Shown in pieces: positions 40,391-52,582 of a stretch of DNA of 64,000 bases (position 1 is the first letter of the stretch; every line of letters begins with the position of its first letter). The stretch lies in contig CAJQUW010009291.1 in the NCBI GenBank assembly GCA_907163375.1, positions 196,001 to 260,000 of the forward strand, read 5' to 3'. The position numbers and the translations under genes were made by a program. A model generated the notes under the pieces. The model had not been told where the DNA came from. It worked only from the letters and a program-made list of their open reading frames with translations, and did no database searches. The DNA is from Prostheceraeus crozeri (Eukaryota > Platyhelminthes > Polycladida > Euryleptidae).

Positions 40391-42072
40391 ACCATGGATA
40401 TTGCAAAAGGTGTACGACCATGAAGTCGCGAAAATATTGCAACCCCGTCTTATTCTATATAAGACAGGTATTCGATCCCCTCGAGTTAAAATCCGATGCG
40501 GTTTAGCTATAAGGAAATCCGAAGACAAAAAGGCGTTTCAAATAATATATGTGTATTGAAACCTCAGTTCAACTACGACGAGACTTACAAGTAATAAGGA
40601 GAAGATGGAAGAGGAAGGAAGGATAGCAGATCCGTGACGTCTAGGTTTCTGAGCTTCACTTTAAATATCGAAATTTGGCTTGGGTCATCATTCTGTACTG
40701 ATAGTTGGTAACCACCGCCGCGTATTGACCATCGAAGATCCCGCGGAGCTGCTCTGCCCGTCATTGGACCGTTATGGGGATCAGCAGTCAAAGCAGATTT
40801 AGATGCCGCGATAGTAACCGTGTGCATATTCTCTTTCCGTCTCGCCATTTGATTCACAAGTCATTAATCAAAAGCGTTGACTTGATATCAAAGTTCAGGA
40901 GAGTGTAAATTCTCTCCGTTCGCCGATAATTGGAAATATACACGATAGAGCAGAGGTCACAATATGTTGCCACGAATTACATTTTAGTCCACGAGTTGAC
41001 AGCTGCGAAAATTGCCGCCAGCCTTTGCTGTTCTACCGCATCTCAGGCAATTTCTAGAGCCTCTTAATGCCCTTCAGCCTCTGCCGCATAGTATGAACGA
41101 TTGATCGTTCACAACCCGGTGAAAAAAAACTGTCGGGATCTGTCGGTAAATTGTCGGGCGACAATTTACCGACAATTGACCGACAGATCCCGACAGTTTT
41201 TTTTCACCGGGAACATATTCAAACGCCTTAAACGTCGGCATCTATTCCGGCTAGATGCTAGTCCGGCAGACAGAGTAAGTTTCTGGAGGGAACGAGGCCG
41301 AAAATCTGAGACTTTAGCATGATAATGTATACCTTGTGCCCACTACGAATCTGCGCGTCTGTCGAGTTCTACGTGGCTCCTCTTCTTGTCAGACACGATC
41401 AAAGAAAAGCACATGTCAATCCAATGGGACTCAGATTGACATTTTTGGCAATTAATCTTCCTATGATTTCTCTGATTAAGCGAAACGTTCAAAGCAGAGT
41501 CACAATTGTTGACATGGAATGTGTTACATGTAGGTCGCTTCGAGCATGTGTTATCATCATGTTTCTGATCGGCTATGTATGCGAGAATGTGGTTCATTGT
41601 GGATTAAATTGCTCAAAATGCTTCTGTTTGCTGACCTTAGGAGGCTTGTCAAATCTGAATGTGCTTGACCTCATAGAGGTGAGCATGAACATGATAGATG
41701 AATATGGTGATCCAGAAGATCCTCAGAAGATTTTCATCGAACTCGGCGCGAGCATGATTCAGGCATCAGGCTTCATGTGCAACCAGCACCATTGCGAGCA
41801 GATTTAATACTCTTTGTACACGAGATAAAAGTACAAAACTTTAAGATCCCCGCAAAGCATCACATTCATTTCATTTGATAGTTTCATCATTAACCGCAAT
41901 GTTAGAAATTTAATTATAATTTCTCGTGTGATGTTTATTTAATAGGTGTTGTTTTCAGCAATAACCAATGTCGAACGGTTGTGCATAAGCTAGGTGAGAA
42001 ATGTGATGCAAATTTCTAGTAGGGGCACTTGCAATTTATGTTTTTCAGTGACAGATCTACCCCAAAACAAGG
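40391..42072. other. Inter-element DNA, no gene recognised
   Basis: Several frames of 70-160 codons (for example 41319-41807) show no recognisable motif. Cys-rich stretches around 41510-41640 are not a clear zinc finger. Confidence 0.35.
41115..41211. repeat. 97-bp near-perfect hairpin (MITE-like)
   Basis: CCCGGTGAAAAAAAACTGTC and the following bases are mirrored by the right arm ending CACCGGG, with CTGTCGG words repeated in each arm. It could be a foldback element or a cruciform-forming remnant. No clear target duplication. Confidence 0.85.
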
Positions 42073-42200
42073 TATAGATCTGATGCAGAGAAGGACATCT
42101 TCTATGATCTGTTGGAGCAGGTGACTGCAAATGGAAGCCCTATCATAACTGGTGGGGATTTCAATGGCCACGTTGGTCGTGAGGCAAATGGGGCTCGGTC
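42073..42200 (+). pseudogene. RTE/CFDP2-type endonuclease fragment
   Basis: A 43-codon frame reads EKDIFYDLLEQV and then GGDFNGHVGREANG, a typical endonuclease segment of RTE-like retrotransposons. Nothing of the reverse transcriptase is visible. Confidence 0.65.
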
Positions 42201-45200
42201 AAGTATTTTTCTAGATGCGTATGTTGTAATTTCATCTTGTAATTTATCAAGAGCTCTTTCATTCTGCAACCAATATTTAAGTGATTTAGAGTAGCCTCGA
42301 GGGTTTTTTGAGTAATATTGTAGCACTCAACCGAAGTTAGTGTATACCAGTAATACAGAAATTAAGAAATGTTTCTCTTGGAAACAAAATGCAAATGACA
42401 ATGAAAATTGAGTTGCATCCCCAGTTGAGAAATGTGAACACACGAGAATAACCGCCATTTCATCCAAGATCAACACTAATGTGCGGTAGGTTAAATTTAC
42501 ATCCCTCAATAATGTGAAGAAGCTGCCCGAAGACATTCACTTATCATGCCATATTGGGATATGTTGAGGGATGTGTGTGAACCAGTTCTGCTGATGATTC
42601 TTGACATTGACCTTGCTGAAAAGGATAGTAAAATCCATTGATCACTATGCCCTGCAATGTACGAGAGATGTGTTCCAGGAAAATTTGTTGAGCGAATCTA
42701 CGTGTGTGCATGGGGAAGAACCAATGTGAACTTAGGTGAGCGGTTGGTAATGACATGTATTTTCATTTAAACATTCTTTTTATGCTTTTATCATTCGCGA
42801 AAGGATTACTGCAATCTATGCTACTGTAGACGTCTGCAAAAGACTCCTGAACATTATTTTGATATTTCGACTTCAATAGATTTACATTTGTGCATGAACA
42901 TATTTTACATGAATGACTTGAAATGTACAATGAATTCAAAATTAATTATTCATCTGCATGTGGATACTATCCTATCAATATAACTGGCATCTTTTTTATA
43001 TTAATTGGTACAAGAGCATTGGCTTCATTACTTTTTGAATTTTGAAATTGTAGAAATGATAAAATAGATTCTTTTCAGCCTTTTCCAGATGCTGTAGATG
43101 GTTACTCCATGAAGAGCAGGAAAGGTATATTGTCTTAACTCAACTACCAAAAAAATGAAAAATTGTGTAAACTTTATTGATTTGAACGCTTGCAAAGCTA
43201 CTATTTTATCACAATTGATGAGTTTTGTGACTTAGCACCTAGAAACAATATGTTGGCTACTCCTGGCATAAATGAAATTGCTCATAGAGTTTGGAATGTG
43301 CATGCACCAGTTAGCATGTAAGATACACGTATGTGCATTGTACGTGCAGAGCAGTCTACACCATTTTCAGAAATCCATTTCTTGAACTACTTGTTGGAGG
43401 AACTGAAGCACTAGAGAAAATGTTTCATTTAAATGATATTTCATTCTCAAAACTAGAGCGACATTGGATTTCTCACATCCTCTGCATAAAGCGCGATTGC
43501 TTTTGTTTTCTTTGGAAAGTGACGTTAAAAAACGGGATCACAATTTGTATGTCACAGTGTAATCACGATTTAAGAGTATCAAACAATTAACATAGTGAAC
43601 AAACTCCATGTTAAAGTTACAATGACAATGGGAAGTGTAAAGTGATTCAGTGAAGTAGGTCTACTCAGAAGAGAGAGGCAATTCTACGTTTGAATCAGAA
43701 CCACTTAGTACAATTTCTCAAGTCTCAATATCAAATTAATCTGACAAACTAAACACCACAGAAGAGCTAAAAAATTAATCCGAATAATAAAATAGATATC
43801 CGAAGGAAAAATAGCTTTAATCTCCTTTAACATAGATCTAGATTGCTTAGCGAAGGCTCGCATATTGGAATAAATCATCGAAACATTTAAGAAGAACGAT
43901 GCTTCTTTCGTGTTTTGAGCAATTTTTAATATTTGCCAATGCTTTATGCATGTTTAAAAAGTGCTTTTCATCATTTGCTTAAAAGCTTAAACACTGCCAC
44001 CCCTAATTTAGGAATGCTTTCCTGACTTGATGGCTTAAAAAACAGCAATTTTCTTACTAAAAGTTATATTGAAGACAATGGTGCGTAGATGCTGCATCTA
44101 CTAGTTGTATTTTACTTCTTATTAAAATGTACTCACATGATTTACAAATGCTACATTGTCACATCGATCTCCTTATACCTATTCCATAAAATATTGCAAA
44201 GGGCTAGGACATTGAATGGAAAGATGTCGTCAAACTTGAAAATGTTAAGATCTTAATAGTCTGCTTTGGCAGCCGTAGAAGCTGCGCTCCGTTGTGGCCT
44301 TGAATGGTTTAAACTAGTCTATGAGTTCTAGAATCGCTGATCAATTTAATATACTGCGCACACGCCACTGTGGATGCATTTTTCCTTTCTTTGCCGTGCG
44401 GCTGACAATTATTTCACAACAATTTTCTTCATTTCTTAAAAAGATAGAATAGCAAAGTTTGTTGCGACTGGAAAAAGCAGCCTTCATTGATAAAATGCCT
44501 TCAAAGCAGGAATCAACAAAACTCTGCCGATGCTAGACATTTTCTAGACGATTTTAGACAAGAAGTTTCAAATGGCTGTTGTCGAAATTTTTCTCGGTGG
44601 CTGAGAGGAAATGTATCAGTGTAAATGCTGCTGACAATGACTGTTCCTCTCATGCGGACACGGCTGATTGCTTGAGGAGCATTTTGACAGTTAGATCAAA
44701 CTGTCAATCTCTAATAAAGAAAACTTAATGAGAACTTCCTTTTGGGCGACCTACAAAATTGTGAGCGTGATTCCCAAGGAGTTTCTCGAGCAATTCTATG
44801 TTTCTTCGCTAATGGTATTTAGTGAGTTCTGACTTTCATCTCCCAGCTACAGTCCTCTTCAGACATACTTTCCTCCCCAAGCAGACTTTATCACATCAGA
44901 TAAACTGCAAGATGCTTGTAATATGCGCCACCTGTTAATGAGTGAATTTGTATCAACAGGGTGTCTACTAGAAATTCGAGGTGGTGTTAGACCGCTATAG
45001 AGCACAATGCTAAGCAAAATAGAACACAATTTGTAGCGAAATAGAGCTTGATCAAGATTCTGCTATAAAAGAACGACACGATATGAATAAATTTATGTTA
45101 TCGATTGCTATTCTGATATTAAGTGCCTTGTTTATAATATAAATTTAACATATCTTGCTTAATTGAAGCTAATATTTTTTTGAAAATTATGTGTGTGACG

Positions 45201-45368
45201 ACATTGTTGTAAAACTGACATCAAAACTGGCCTAGCTTCTAACACGTGGAACAAAAGTTGGAAAACACAGAGAAACAACTGTAGCTTATATATTACAGTA
45301 TAATACACAACCTTTTGCTACAATGTCGAATAAGCTAAAAACATAGAAACCACTTTCTCTCTTTCCTT
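42201..45368. other. AT-rich DNA, no gene recognised
   Basis: Only short chance-like frames. No tRNA or rRNA signature was found by eye. Confidence 0.4.
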
Positions 45369-45929
45369 TCATGCTGGAGCGCACTGCTCAAGCTTCACAG
45401 CTGAAATGGTTTCATTCCAGCATGCTCTCTTCTTGGTCCGTTTCCAATCACTCCTCCTGTCCTCTTTTCTTCTTTTGTCTTTGATTTCTTCGCAAGTCCC
45501 AGAAGTAACCACTGAGGAGCTCTCTCCCTCGCGCTGTCCGCTGTGAGCTCTCACGTTTTCGTTGCAACGGGCACAGCTTCCTCAATTCTTATCTTCACAG
45601 GATCGGCAGGTCCACTTCTCCTGACTGCCGTGTTTGTGGTGTAAACCACATGTCCCCCACTGACTGTGCTCTTGTCCCTCCCTCTCTTTTATCCGAGCGG
45701 ATATCTTCGGGGCCTTGGGATCTTGTTTTTGATCTTTGGCATCGCCTGTAGGGGATTGACCGCCTTCTCGGCCTCCGTGTCGTCCCGCCACGCCCCTATC
45801 CGCGGGGTAGGGTAATCCAGCCAGCCAAGTGAAAGTGATAGCCTCATTGCAAGGGGTGCGCGCCGCTATTAGGGAGACATGTTGGCTGCCGGAGGAGGGA
45901 CGGAGGCGGTCATAGCTGCAGGCAACCAA
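45369..45929 (-). pseudogene. Cys-rich retroelement-like ORF, one in-frame stop
   Basis: Two abutting minus-strand frames are in register across a single TGA/TAA-type stop near 45582. They contain CGLHHKHG, WTCRSCED and CARC, a spaced Cys pattern, followed by Lys/Arg/Glu-rich sequence. The piece is notably GC-rich against its surroundings and ends just before the hammerhead-like motif, so it may belong to a retroelement ORF1. The family is not identified. Confidence 0.35.
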
Positions 45930-45960
45930 TCAGCACAATGAAATTTGCTAAAGCTATAGA

Positions 45961-46038
45961 ACTCTAACCCAATGCACCATTCTGGATGCAACGTTTCGAC
46001 TCATGCGCTAAAGCCATCCTCAAATCGTGCGTTAGATA
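45961..46038 (-). ncRNA. Degenerate hammerhead-ribozyme-like motif
   Basis: On the minus strand, TCTAAC (stem I) leads to TTGAGGA in place of the core CTGANGA. A stem II (GGCT pairing with AGTC) is followed by GAAAC, then a TGCA...TGCA stem III, then GTTAGA closing stem I. Penelope-like retroelements are known to carry such ribozymes. The first core base is T rather than C, so it is probably inactive. Confidence 0.4.
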
Positions 46039-48415
46039 ATGTAATACGTAAGGAAAGGAGACATGGACTGTGACGGCTGAAGAGAATAGAAGGCGGTAAA
46101 AGAAAAAAAGTCATGCAGTAAGAAAGCAAAAGTCATGCGCTGCGCACCTATTTTTGAATTCATGTTCACTTTGTACGACGTGCGCTATGTTAAGTCTATC
46201 TACTGCGTCCGTAACATGCCAAACGTCACTTAATAAGTTAACACTTTAACCTTTATGTCTCAAGAGAAACGCAGACTGATCGGATTATTAAATTTAGAAA
46301 TGCTCTGAAATACGGCAGTTGCAAAAAAATCGAGATTGAATACACCTAATAAGTGCTTGAATTAGAACAAATAATAGTAAGGAAGTCATCTAGCATCGTT
46401 ATAATTAGAGGACCTAAAATAGTGTTTATTATGAAACAGTAAAAGAAACACAGCACATACATGTAGCTCTCATTACACCACAAGTCTCCAAATAGTGCTA
46501 CACTTGATACCCTATCTATTGGACAGAGATCGCAAGTGATCAATAAACATCATGTTGATCCTTCTAATTTATTATTACAGTCAATCTAGAGAAGTTCCTG
46601 TGATTACGAAGGTTGTTATAATAATGGGAATCAACTGAATTATACTGCGTCCACTAAGAAGTAGGAACATGAATTTGAAAAAATTGTCATACAGACCATT
46701 GTATTGGACGAGCTGAAACGCTTTTTATTGGTATCATGGAAATAGAGAACATGGCTCTCAATAGAGCACAAATACTTACATATATACTAAATCAACAACT
46801 ATAAATACTTAAATTATTTCACAGTGCTTTTACAAAAGTTTGCTACATGCACCTTTTTAGTAATAGTTCTGGTGAATTATCACATTTCAAATCACAAAAG
46901 TTAAATGTATTTTCAGATCTAGTTGCATGCTGACCTTTCTAATTTTGAATGCACCATCTTTTTGTATGCGCAAACTAAGAAAACTTGCTAAGTTACTTTG
47001 AGCAATCAGAAAATATCATAATATTTGTAAACATGTTTTTTTGCATAAACTTAAAAAGTAACTAAGTTTTCTTATTTAGCGCTGTTATCTAAAATAGTGG
47101 CAGAAAGTTTTGTCAGTTGGCTATTATAGCCCGCAAATCCTTCAAAGTAATGGAAACTTTTCTTTTGTATAGCTTTGCAGCCCACAAAAATTAGTGGAGT
47201 TTTTTTCTCGGATAGTTGTATAGTGATTTTTTTCATTGTTGTAATAAACCAGTGTGACACGAAGTCAATCAAAGTACTCCAAATATACATGATCGAAACT
47301 ATAATCTCTATCATAATCAACGTAACTGCACTGAAATTAAGTACAAACCAACTATTTTTCCTTTACAAATACTGTCTGATCTCATTGACAGAGGCCGTCA
47401 AGGTTATCGCATGTGCTCATTTTACAGATAGTAGCATAGGTGACCTGTCATTATAAGTGTGATATATTGGTCCCCGAATGCTTTAGGCAATAATCGCATA
47501 TAACTATTAAATTAAAAAGCATTAATCATATTTTTAGTACATGTTATACATGCAGATCAAAGCGAGATTCAGATTGAGCGAAGCACTTGTTTGGCTTTGA
47601 GCACATATTTGAATTTATTGATGTACACAGATAGGTATATGACAAGCAATTTAGAAGCAAACTTTTAATGATGCGTTGATTAATGCAACGGAAAAGGCGA
47701 ACGACACTGCGATAGCTTTTCATGGAAACAGAATGCTTGAACTTCTCCAATTGCTATTCATAGACTTCCTCATTGCTTTTGAGCAGCATACCTTCTTCTA
47801 TCGTCAAGCAAGGTATTCGTCAGATGACTGGAGATGAAGTGTGAAAGGCCTTCAGCACAATTTTATGCAATATAAATTTTGTATGAGGATCAGAACTCGA
47901 GGACTTTCCCGGAACATTTAATTTGAATAACTGGCTTGCTTTGGAATTAAAACCGATTGTCAAATGGAAACGCGAGTGAGAAGAATGACGGCATGCAGTT
48001 TTCCCATCAGCTAAACCAATATTTAATTATTATTGAATTATTCGTTCATTATACATATCCGTGCAATCTATCATACCTAAGTTAGTTGATGTGAAGTTAG
48101 TCCTATCATTTTCCAAATATTAAAGTATTAGTGTGCGAGTCCTGCAGCCCAGACACCACATATTTCCGAGAAGAAAGTGCCTTCCTCTCTGAGAAAAATG
48201 GTATTAAGGGTTCAAATGGCAGAGCTGTGAAGTATATGTAAAAACAGTCGTGCCAAGATTAGATGTACACCTAATTAGCCCGATTCTGTCGATATAATGC
48301 GATTACATGGTAAGACGGTCAGCATAATGCGATTGTAAAATAACTACATTTGTAATAGGGAACTTGAAAGTAGGCCCACATGTGGCACACTTTCATTGCA
48401 ATCATGGTACATGAG
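46039..48415. other. AT-rich DNA, no gene recognised
   Basis: No supported gene or RNA. Frames are short and without motifs. Confidence 0.4.
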
Positions 48416-48427
48416 TAATGGGCAAAA

Positions 48428-48960
48428 GACCGTTCCAGGACACCATAAAATTCAAAAAAATAGTATCTTTAAAAACGACATAAATTCATGAATTTTGTCC
48501 CTTTTTCAGGTTTTTAAGACCTAAATTCATGAATTTAGTCGTTTTTAAAGATACCGATTTTTCAAAAAATGGTACTTTTTAAATGGTCTAAATTCATGAA
48601 TTTTGGTCATTTTTCAGATTATGAAGACCTAAATTCATAAATTTAGGCGTTTTTAAAAATACCCAATTTTTCAAAATTTTCAAAATCTCAAATTTGAGAA
48701 TTACAATTTTCACCCCCAAAATCATGACCGTTCCAGGACACCGAAAATCAGAAAAGTTAAGAATCTCAAAATTTGAGAATTACAATTTTTACCTTGAAAA
48801 TCATGACCGTTCCAGGACACCGAAAAAATCAGAAAAGTTAAGAATCTCAAATTTGCGATTATGACATTTTACTCCCAAAATCATGACCGTTCTAGGACAC
48901 CGAAAATCATAAAAGTTAAGAATTTCAAATTCATGAATTTTATCCATCTTTCAGGTTTTT
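48428..48960. repeat. Tandem and palindromic repeats at the left edge of element C
   Basis: GACCGTTCCAGGACACC occurs at about 48430, 48727, 48807 and 48887; the last three are about 80 bp apart, each followed by an AAGTTAAGAAT... block. Palindromic TAAATTCATGAATTTA words recur at 48480-48660. It is probably part of the terminal repeat. Confidence 0.8.
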
Positions 48961-48996
48961 AAAATACATCATGTGACTCATAATATTTCTTTAAAA

Positions 48997-49674
48997 ATGG
49001 AAGAAACAAAAGGGGATGAAACAAAAGTGGAAGAAACCGCAAGAATATATCCTTCGTTATCTCAGTTAAAAATAAGTGAATTGAATAAAGAAAAACACAA
49101 AGATAGAGTACGTTATATGAAAGATAAGGAATCTCAATTATTATTAAGATTAGAGCATTATAAAAAATTAAGAAAGAGATGGACTAAAGTTAAGAATGTA
49201 GCACAAGGAATTGGCATATTCTTAACAATAAGTTTAGGTGCTTTAACAATTGTTATATCTTCAGGTGTTTTAGTAATTCCAGTAGTTGCTACAGCTTTAA
49301 CAGGTACGGGTGTTTTTGCAACTTCACTTGTTACAATGTTAGATAAATCTTTAATAACTAAGAAACGAAAATCATTAAAAACTAAGCATTTACATATTAA
49401 AGAAGTCTATGATAAACTACATTACTACTTTCAAAGAGTATGTGATGATAATGTTATTACGTTAGATGAGATTGAAAAATTTGATCAAATAGCTAATGAA
49501 GTAAATCAAATATCATTTCAATTACAGTCAGAAAAAGTTGATGATAAGAATAAACAGGATGGCAAAATTTCGAGTGATGGTAAAATTTCTAATGAAGAAA
49601 ATGACAAAATTTTTTTAGAAGAGCTAAAAACTTTAAGCGAAAATTTAAGCAAAACTTTATTAAACAAAACTTAA
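48997..49674 (+). CDS. Membrane/coiled-coil protein of element C
   Basis: 225 residues from the ATG at 48997 (A-rich leader immediately upstream); an in-frame ATG at 48973 is possible. A charged N-terminus with heptads (about residues 20-70) precedes two hydrophobic segments (GIFLTISLGALTIVISSG, VIPVVATALTG), then a helical charged C-terminus with a DNVITLDEIEKF motif. Similar proteins are common in Polinton-like elements. The role is unknown; membrane anchoring or remodelling is plausible. Confidence 0.6.
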   Translation: MEETKGDETKVEETARIYPSLSQLKISELNKEKHKDRVRYMKDKESQLLLRLEHYKKLRKRWTKVKNVAQGIGIFLTISLGALTIVISSGVLVIPVVATALTGTGVFATSLVTMLDKSLITKKRKSLKTKHLHIKEVYDKLHYYFQRVCDDNVITLDEIEKFDQIANEVNQISFQLQSEKVDDKNKQDGKISSDGKISNEENDKIFLEELKTLSENLSKTLLNKT

Positions 49675-49795
49675 AACGAGAAAACTTTAAACGAAAAGAT
49701 GTCAGACAACAAAGCAATAAAAAAATAATTTGTTCAGTAAAATGTTTTTGTTGTATTCAAATGTTACCACAAAATTCAAATATTATATTTTAAAA

Positions 49796-50614
49796 ATGGA
49801 TAAAATTAGAGCTGATAATTTTAAAAGAATAAAACAATTAGAAGAGTTAATAAAACAAAGAAATATTATGAAAGAAAATCATCTTCAACATAGAATGATA
49901 AAAGCTGGTATTCAATCTGATATGTTTGAAAAAATGCAGCAAACCGAGCAAGTAAAAACTGATTTTGAAAAAACTATGAAACCATTTAAAACTCTTGAAA
50001 AAGAACTTACAAATAATGATAAACAAATTGATATAACAGATCCAGAGCACAAAGCTATACTAGATGACTATGGATTACTATAATCAAACATTAATAAGAA
50101 ATTACCAAAATCTATGCAATTTGAACATTCTATTTCATTTATAGATGGAAAAACAATACCTAGATTTTATCTCGGACAAAAAGAAATATTTCCACAACCT
50201 TTTCGAGGTTTAATTTTTTCACCAGATAAATCTCCTTTTAATTTAGATAGAAATTTTGTTGATCTTTTAAGAGGAGCAGATTTAAATAATTATGCTGTAG
50301 AAGATCTCATAAAATATAAAGCTATGTTAGATAGAGTTGGTGCAGTAAAATCTCTTAGACGTTATAAACAATTAGAAAATTTATTATCAACGGGAGTTAA
50401 AGTAAGAAAAGGTTTTGAAACTGAAACAACTGTATTTTAACCAGATGATCCACAAGAATTACTAAATAGATTAAATATTTTAATATCGGCAATAAAAGAA
50501 GGTCATAATTCTAGTTTCAATGAAATTCATGCTATATTAAAAAGACTGTTAGAAAAGAAGATTCTAAATGAAGAGGATTGTAAAAGTGTAGCTGAAATAT
50601 GTTGTTGTTTTTAA
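49796..50614 (+). pseudogene. Structural-cluster protein of element C, two in-frame TAA stops
   Basis: One reading frame runs from ATG 49796 to TAA 50612-50614, interrupted only by TAA at 50081-50083 and 50438-50440. The N-terminus is a coiled coil (IKQLEELIKQR); the middle has HKAILDDYG, SFIDGKTIPRFYL and a Leu-rich helix set; the end is PDDPQELLNRL with a Cys-rich tail. It lies directly before the penton-like gene, as its counterpart in element B lies beside the ATPase. The function is not established. Confidence 0.55.
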
Positions 50615-50656
50615 TTTTTTTATAAAAAAATATTTATTCAAAATTTTAACTAAAAA

Positions 50657-51436
50657 ATGTGTTCAGCAGATTTAGACAAAATTAATAATCATTTAGAAAA
50701 TTTGACAGAGATTTTGGGTTCATCAAAATTTAGTACGACGTTAAAAATTATAACAACTACTTCATCACACACTTGTAATTTAGAACCCATTCTACATTTG
50801 GAACAAAATAAAAATTATCAAATTGCATTGACTAGTTTCTCCACATTTAACACTATTCAAAACGTTATCAAAGATGTGAATGATCAATTTAGATATTCTA
50901 CTGATAAAGGCAAAACATGGAAAATACAAACTTTTCTTCCTGGAGTTGAATCAATATCAAATGAAATTAAGAGAAATTTAGGTATACCATTTAAAGATAA
51001 GAAACAATTACATTTTGCAGTTGAACCGGCAGTTAATAAATTTTCTCTTACTTTAGACGAAAATCATCAAGTTGATTTTAATCATGATAGATCATTGTCA
51101 AAGCTATTAGGATTTAATAAACAAACCTATAGTCAAGGTTATCATTTAGGTGAGAAGATTCCAAAAATAACTGAAATAAATTCAATTGTTGTACATTGTG
51201 ACATTATTGAAGGAGGATATATAAATGGTAAATTGTCAAATTTAATATTCAGTTTTCCAGCTTTTACTGTACCCATTGGTTATAGATTAAATGTAATTCC
51301 ACAAACATTAATATATTTCCCTATTACAAGAAAAACTATTAACAATATTAACATGAGAATCACTGATGAAAAAGGACAAGAAACAAATTTTGGTGGTGAA
51401 GAGATTATGATAGATCTTTTGGTTCGGGAGGTATAA
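50657..51436 (+). CDS. Penton-like minor capsid protein of element C
   Basis: 259 residues, intact. An N-terminal strand region (HTCNLEPILHLEQNKNYQI) is followed by ALTSFSTFNTI, a central SLSKLLGFNKQTY motif, VVHCDIIEGGYINGK, and a C-terminal RLNVIPQTLIYFPI...MRITDEKG.....GEEIMIDLLVRE. This order matches Polinton and adintovirus penton-like single jelly-roll proteins. The final codons run into a 21-bp tandem repeat, so the C-terminus may be slightly altered. Confidence 0.7.
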   Translation: MCSADLDKINNHLENLTEILGSSKFSTTLKIITTTSSHTCNLEPILHLEQNKNYQIALTSFSTFNTIQNVIKDVNDQFRYSTDKGKTWKIQTFLPGVESISNEIKRNLGIPFKDKKQLHFAVEPAVNKFSLTLDENHQVDFNHDRSLSKLLGFNKQTYSQGYHLGEKIPKITEINSIVVHCDIIEGGYINGKLSNLIFSFPAFTVPIGYRLNVIPQTLIYFPITRKTINNINMRITDEKGQETNFGGEEIMIDLLVREV

Positions 51437-51551
51437 ACTCCCGTTCGAGAGGTATAAACTCCCGTTCGAGAGGTATAAACTCCCGTTCGAGAGGTATAAA
51501 CTCCCGTTCGAGAGGTATAAACTCCCGTTCGAGAGGTATAAACTCCCACGC
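51426..51551. repeat. 21-bp tandem repeat, about six copies
   Basis: The unit is GAGGTATAAACTCCCGTTCGA. It starts in the last codons of the penton-like gene. The TTCGAGAGG/CTCCCG parts are close to palindromic, like other GC-rich repeats of element C. Confidence 0.95.
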
Positions 51552-51617
51552 GAAGCTAGAGAAGTTTAATTTTCTTCTTCTTCTTTTAAAATAAAAATAA
51601 AATTTTTTTATTAAAAA

Positions 51618-52439
51618 ATGAGTGAAGTACTACCATTAAATAAAAAAAACTTAAATTTAATCATCATCCAAATTTATCTAATAAAGTTTTGTCAGTTATT
51701 TGCGGAAGATCAGGATGTGGTAAAACGTATCTATTATTTTAAATTTTAACGACTCCAGATTTTTTGGATTATAACAATCTTATAATTTATACAACAACAG
51801 CAGAACAACCCGTCTATCAATTTTTAAAATATGGATTTGAAAATAATCTTAAAAAACAGCAATTGCTTCATTATTCAAAGAATATGAAAAATCTGAAGAT
51901 GAAGAAGAAATAAGTTCGTGGTGTGAAGAAGCAGCAAAAAAAGTCAGTTAGTAGAATCCAATAAAAATAAGCATATAAAGATACAATTAATAGATGATAG
52001 TGGTAATATGCAAGATCCTAGTAAACTAGATGAAACAATGAAACATTGTGTAATTTTTGATGATTGTGTTAATGATAAAAATCAGTCAGTTCAGAGAAAT
52101 TATTTCACAAGAGGTAGACATAATAACTGTAGTGGATTTTATTTAACACAAAGTATGTATTCATTAGATGGAAGTGTTATTAGAAAGAATGCAAATATAT
52201 TTATCCTATTTGAAATAAATGCAAGAAACTTAAGTGATTTGTTAAGAGATTTATGTGTAAGAAATAAAGATGAATTTAAGCAATCGTGTAATAATGCTTG
52301 GTTAAAAGATTATGGATTTATCACAATTAATATTGATAAAAAAATTCATGATAGAGTTATCGAACAATTGTTCTCTGACAAGGCTTCGCCTCGAGGGGCT
52401 TCGCCCCGACTGAAAGTCGATAGAAGATTTGTTTACTGA
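51618..52439 (+). pseudogene. Packaging ATPase of element C (A32/FtsK-like), broken
   Basis: Walker A GRSGCGKT is at about 51700. In that frame a TAA follows a few residues on; the frame then continues through FLDYNNLIIYTT. Another shift leads to 52008-52439, which contains the Walker B segment CVIFDDCV and a FYLTQSMYSL sensor-like strand. At least one in-frame TAA and two frameshifts disrupt the gene. The last 20 codons contain a GC-rich palindrome (GCTTCGCC...GGGGCTTCGCCCC). Confidence 0.85.
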
Positions 52440-52575
52440 GTAATAAATAATAAAATTTTTATACTGAGTAATAAATAATATATTTTATTCTAGACTGATT
52501 TAAATAATAAAAATTTTTTTCTAGACTGATTTAAATAATAAAAAATTTTTTCTAGACGGATTTAAATAATAATAA
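52440..52575. repeat. AT-rich tandem repeats between ATPase and PolB
   Basis: A unit of about 34 bp, TCTAGACTGATTTAAATAAT plus an A/T run, in three copies, preceded by two related TACTGAGTAATAAATAAT units. It lies between convergent genes. Confidence 0.85.
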
Positions 52576-52582
52576 ATAAACT

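Noticed and set aside
40470-40500. tRNA B-box-like GGTATTCGATCCC
   Set aside because: No A box, acceptor stem or anticodon arm could be built around it.
41319-41807. 162-codon ORF with clustered Cys residues
   Set aside because: Cys spacing does not match a known finger, and the opposite strand is equally open; no support for a gene.
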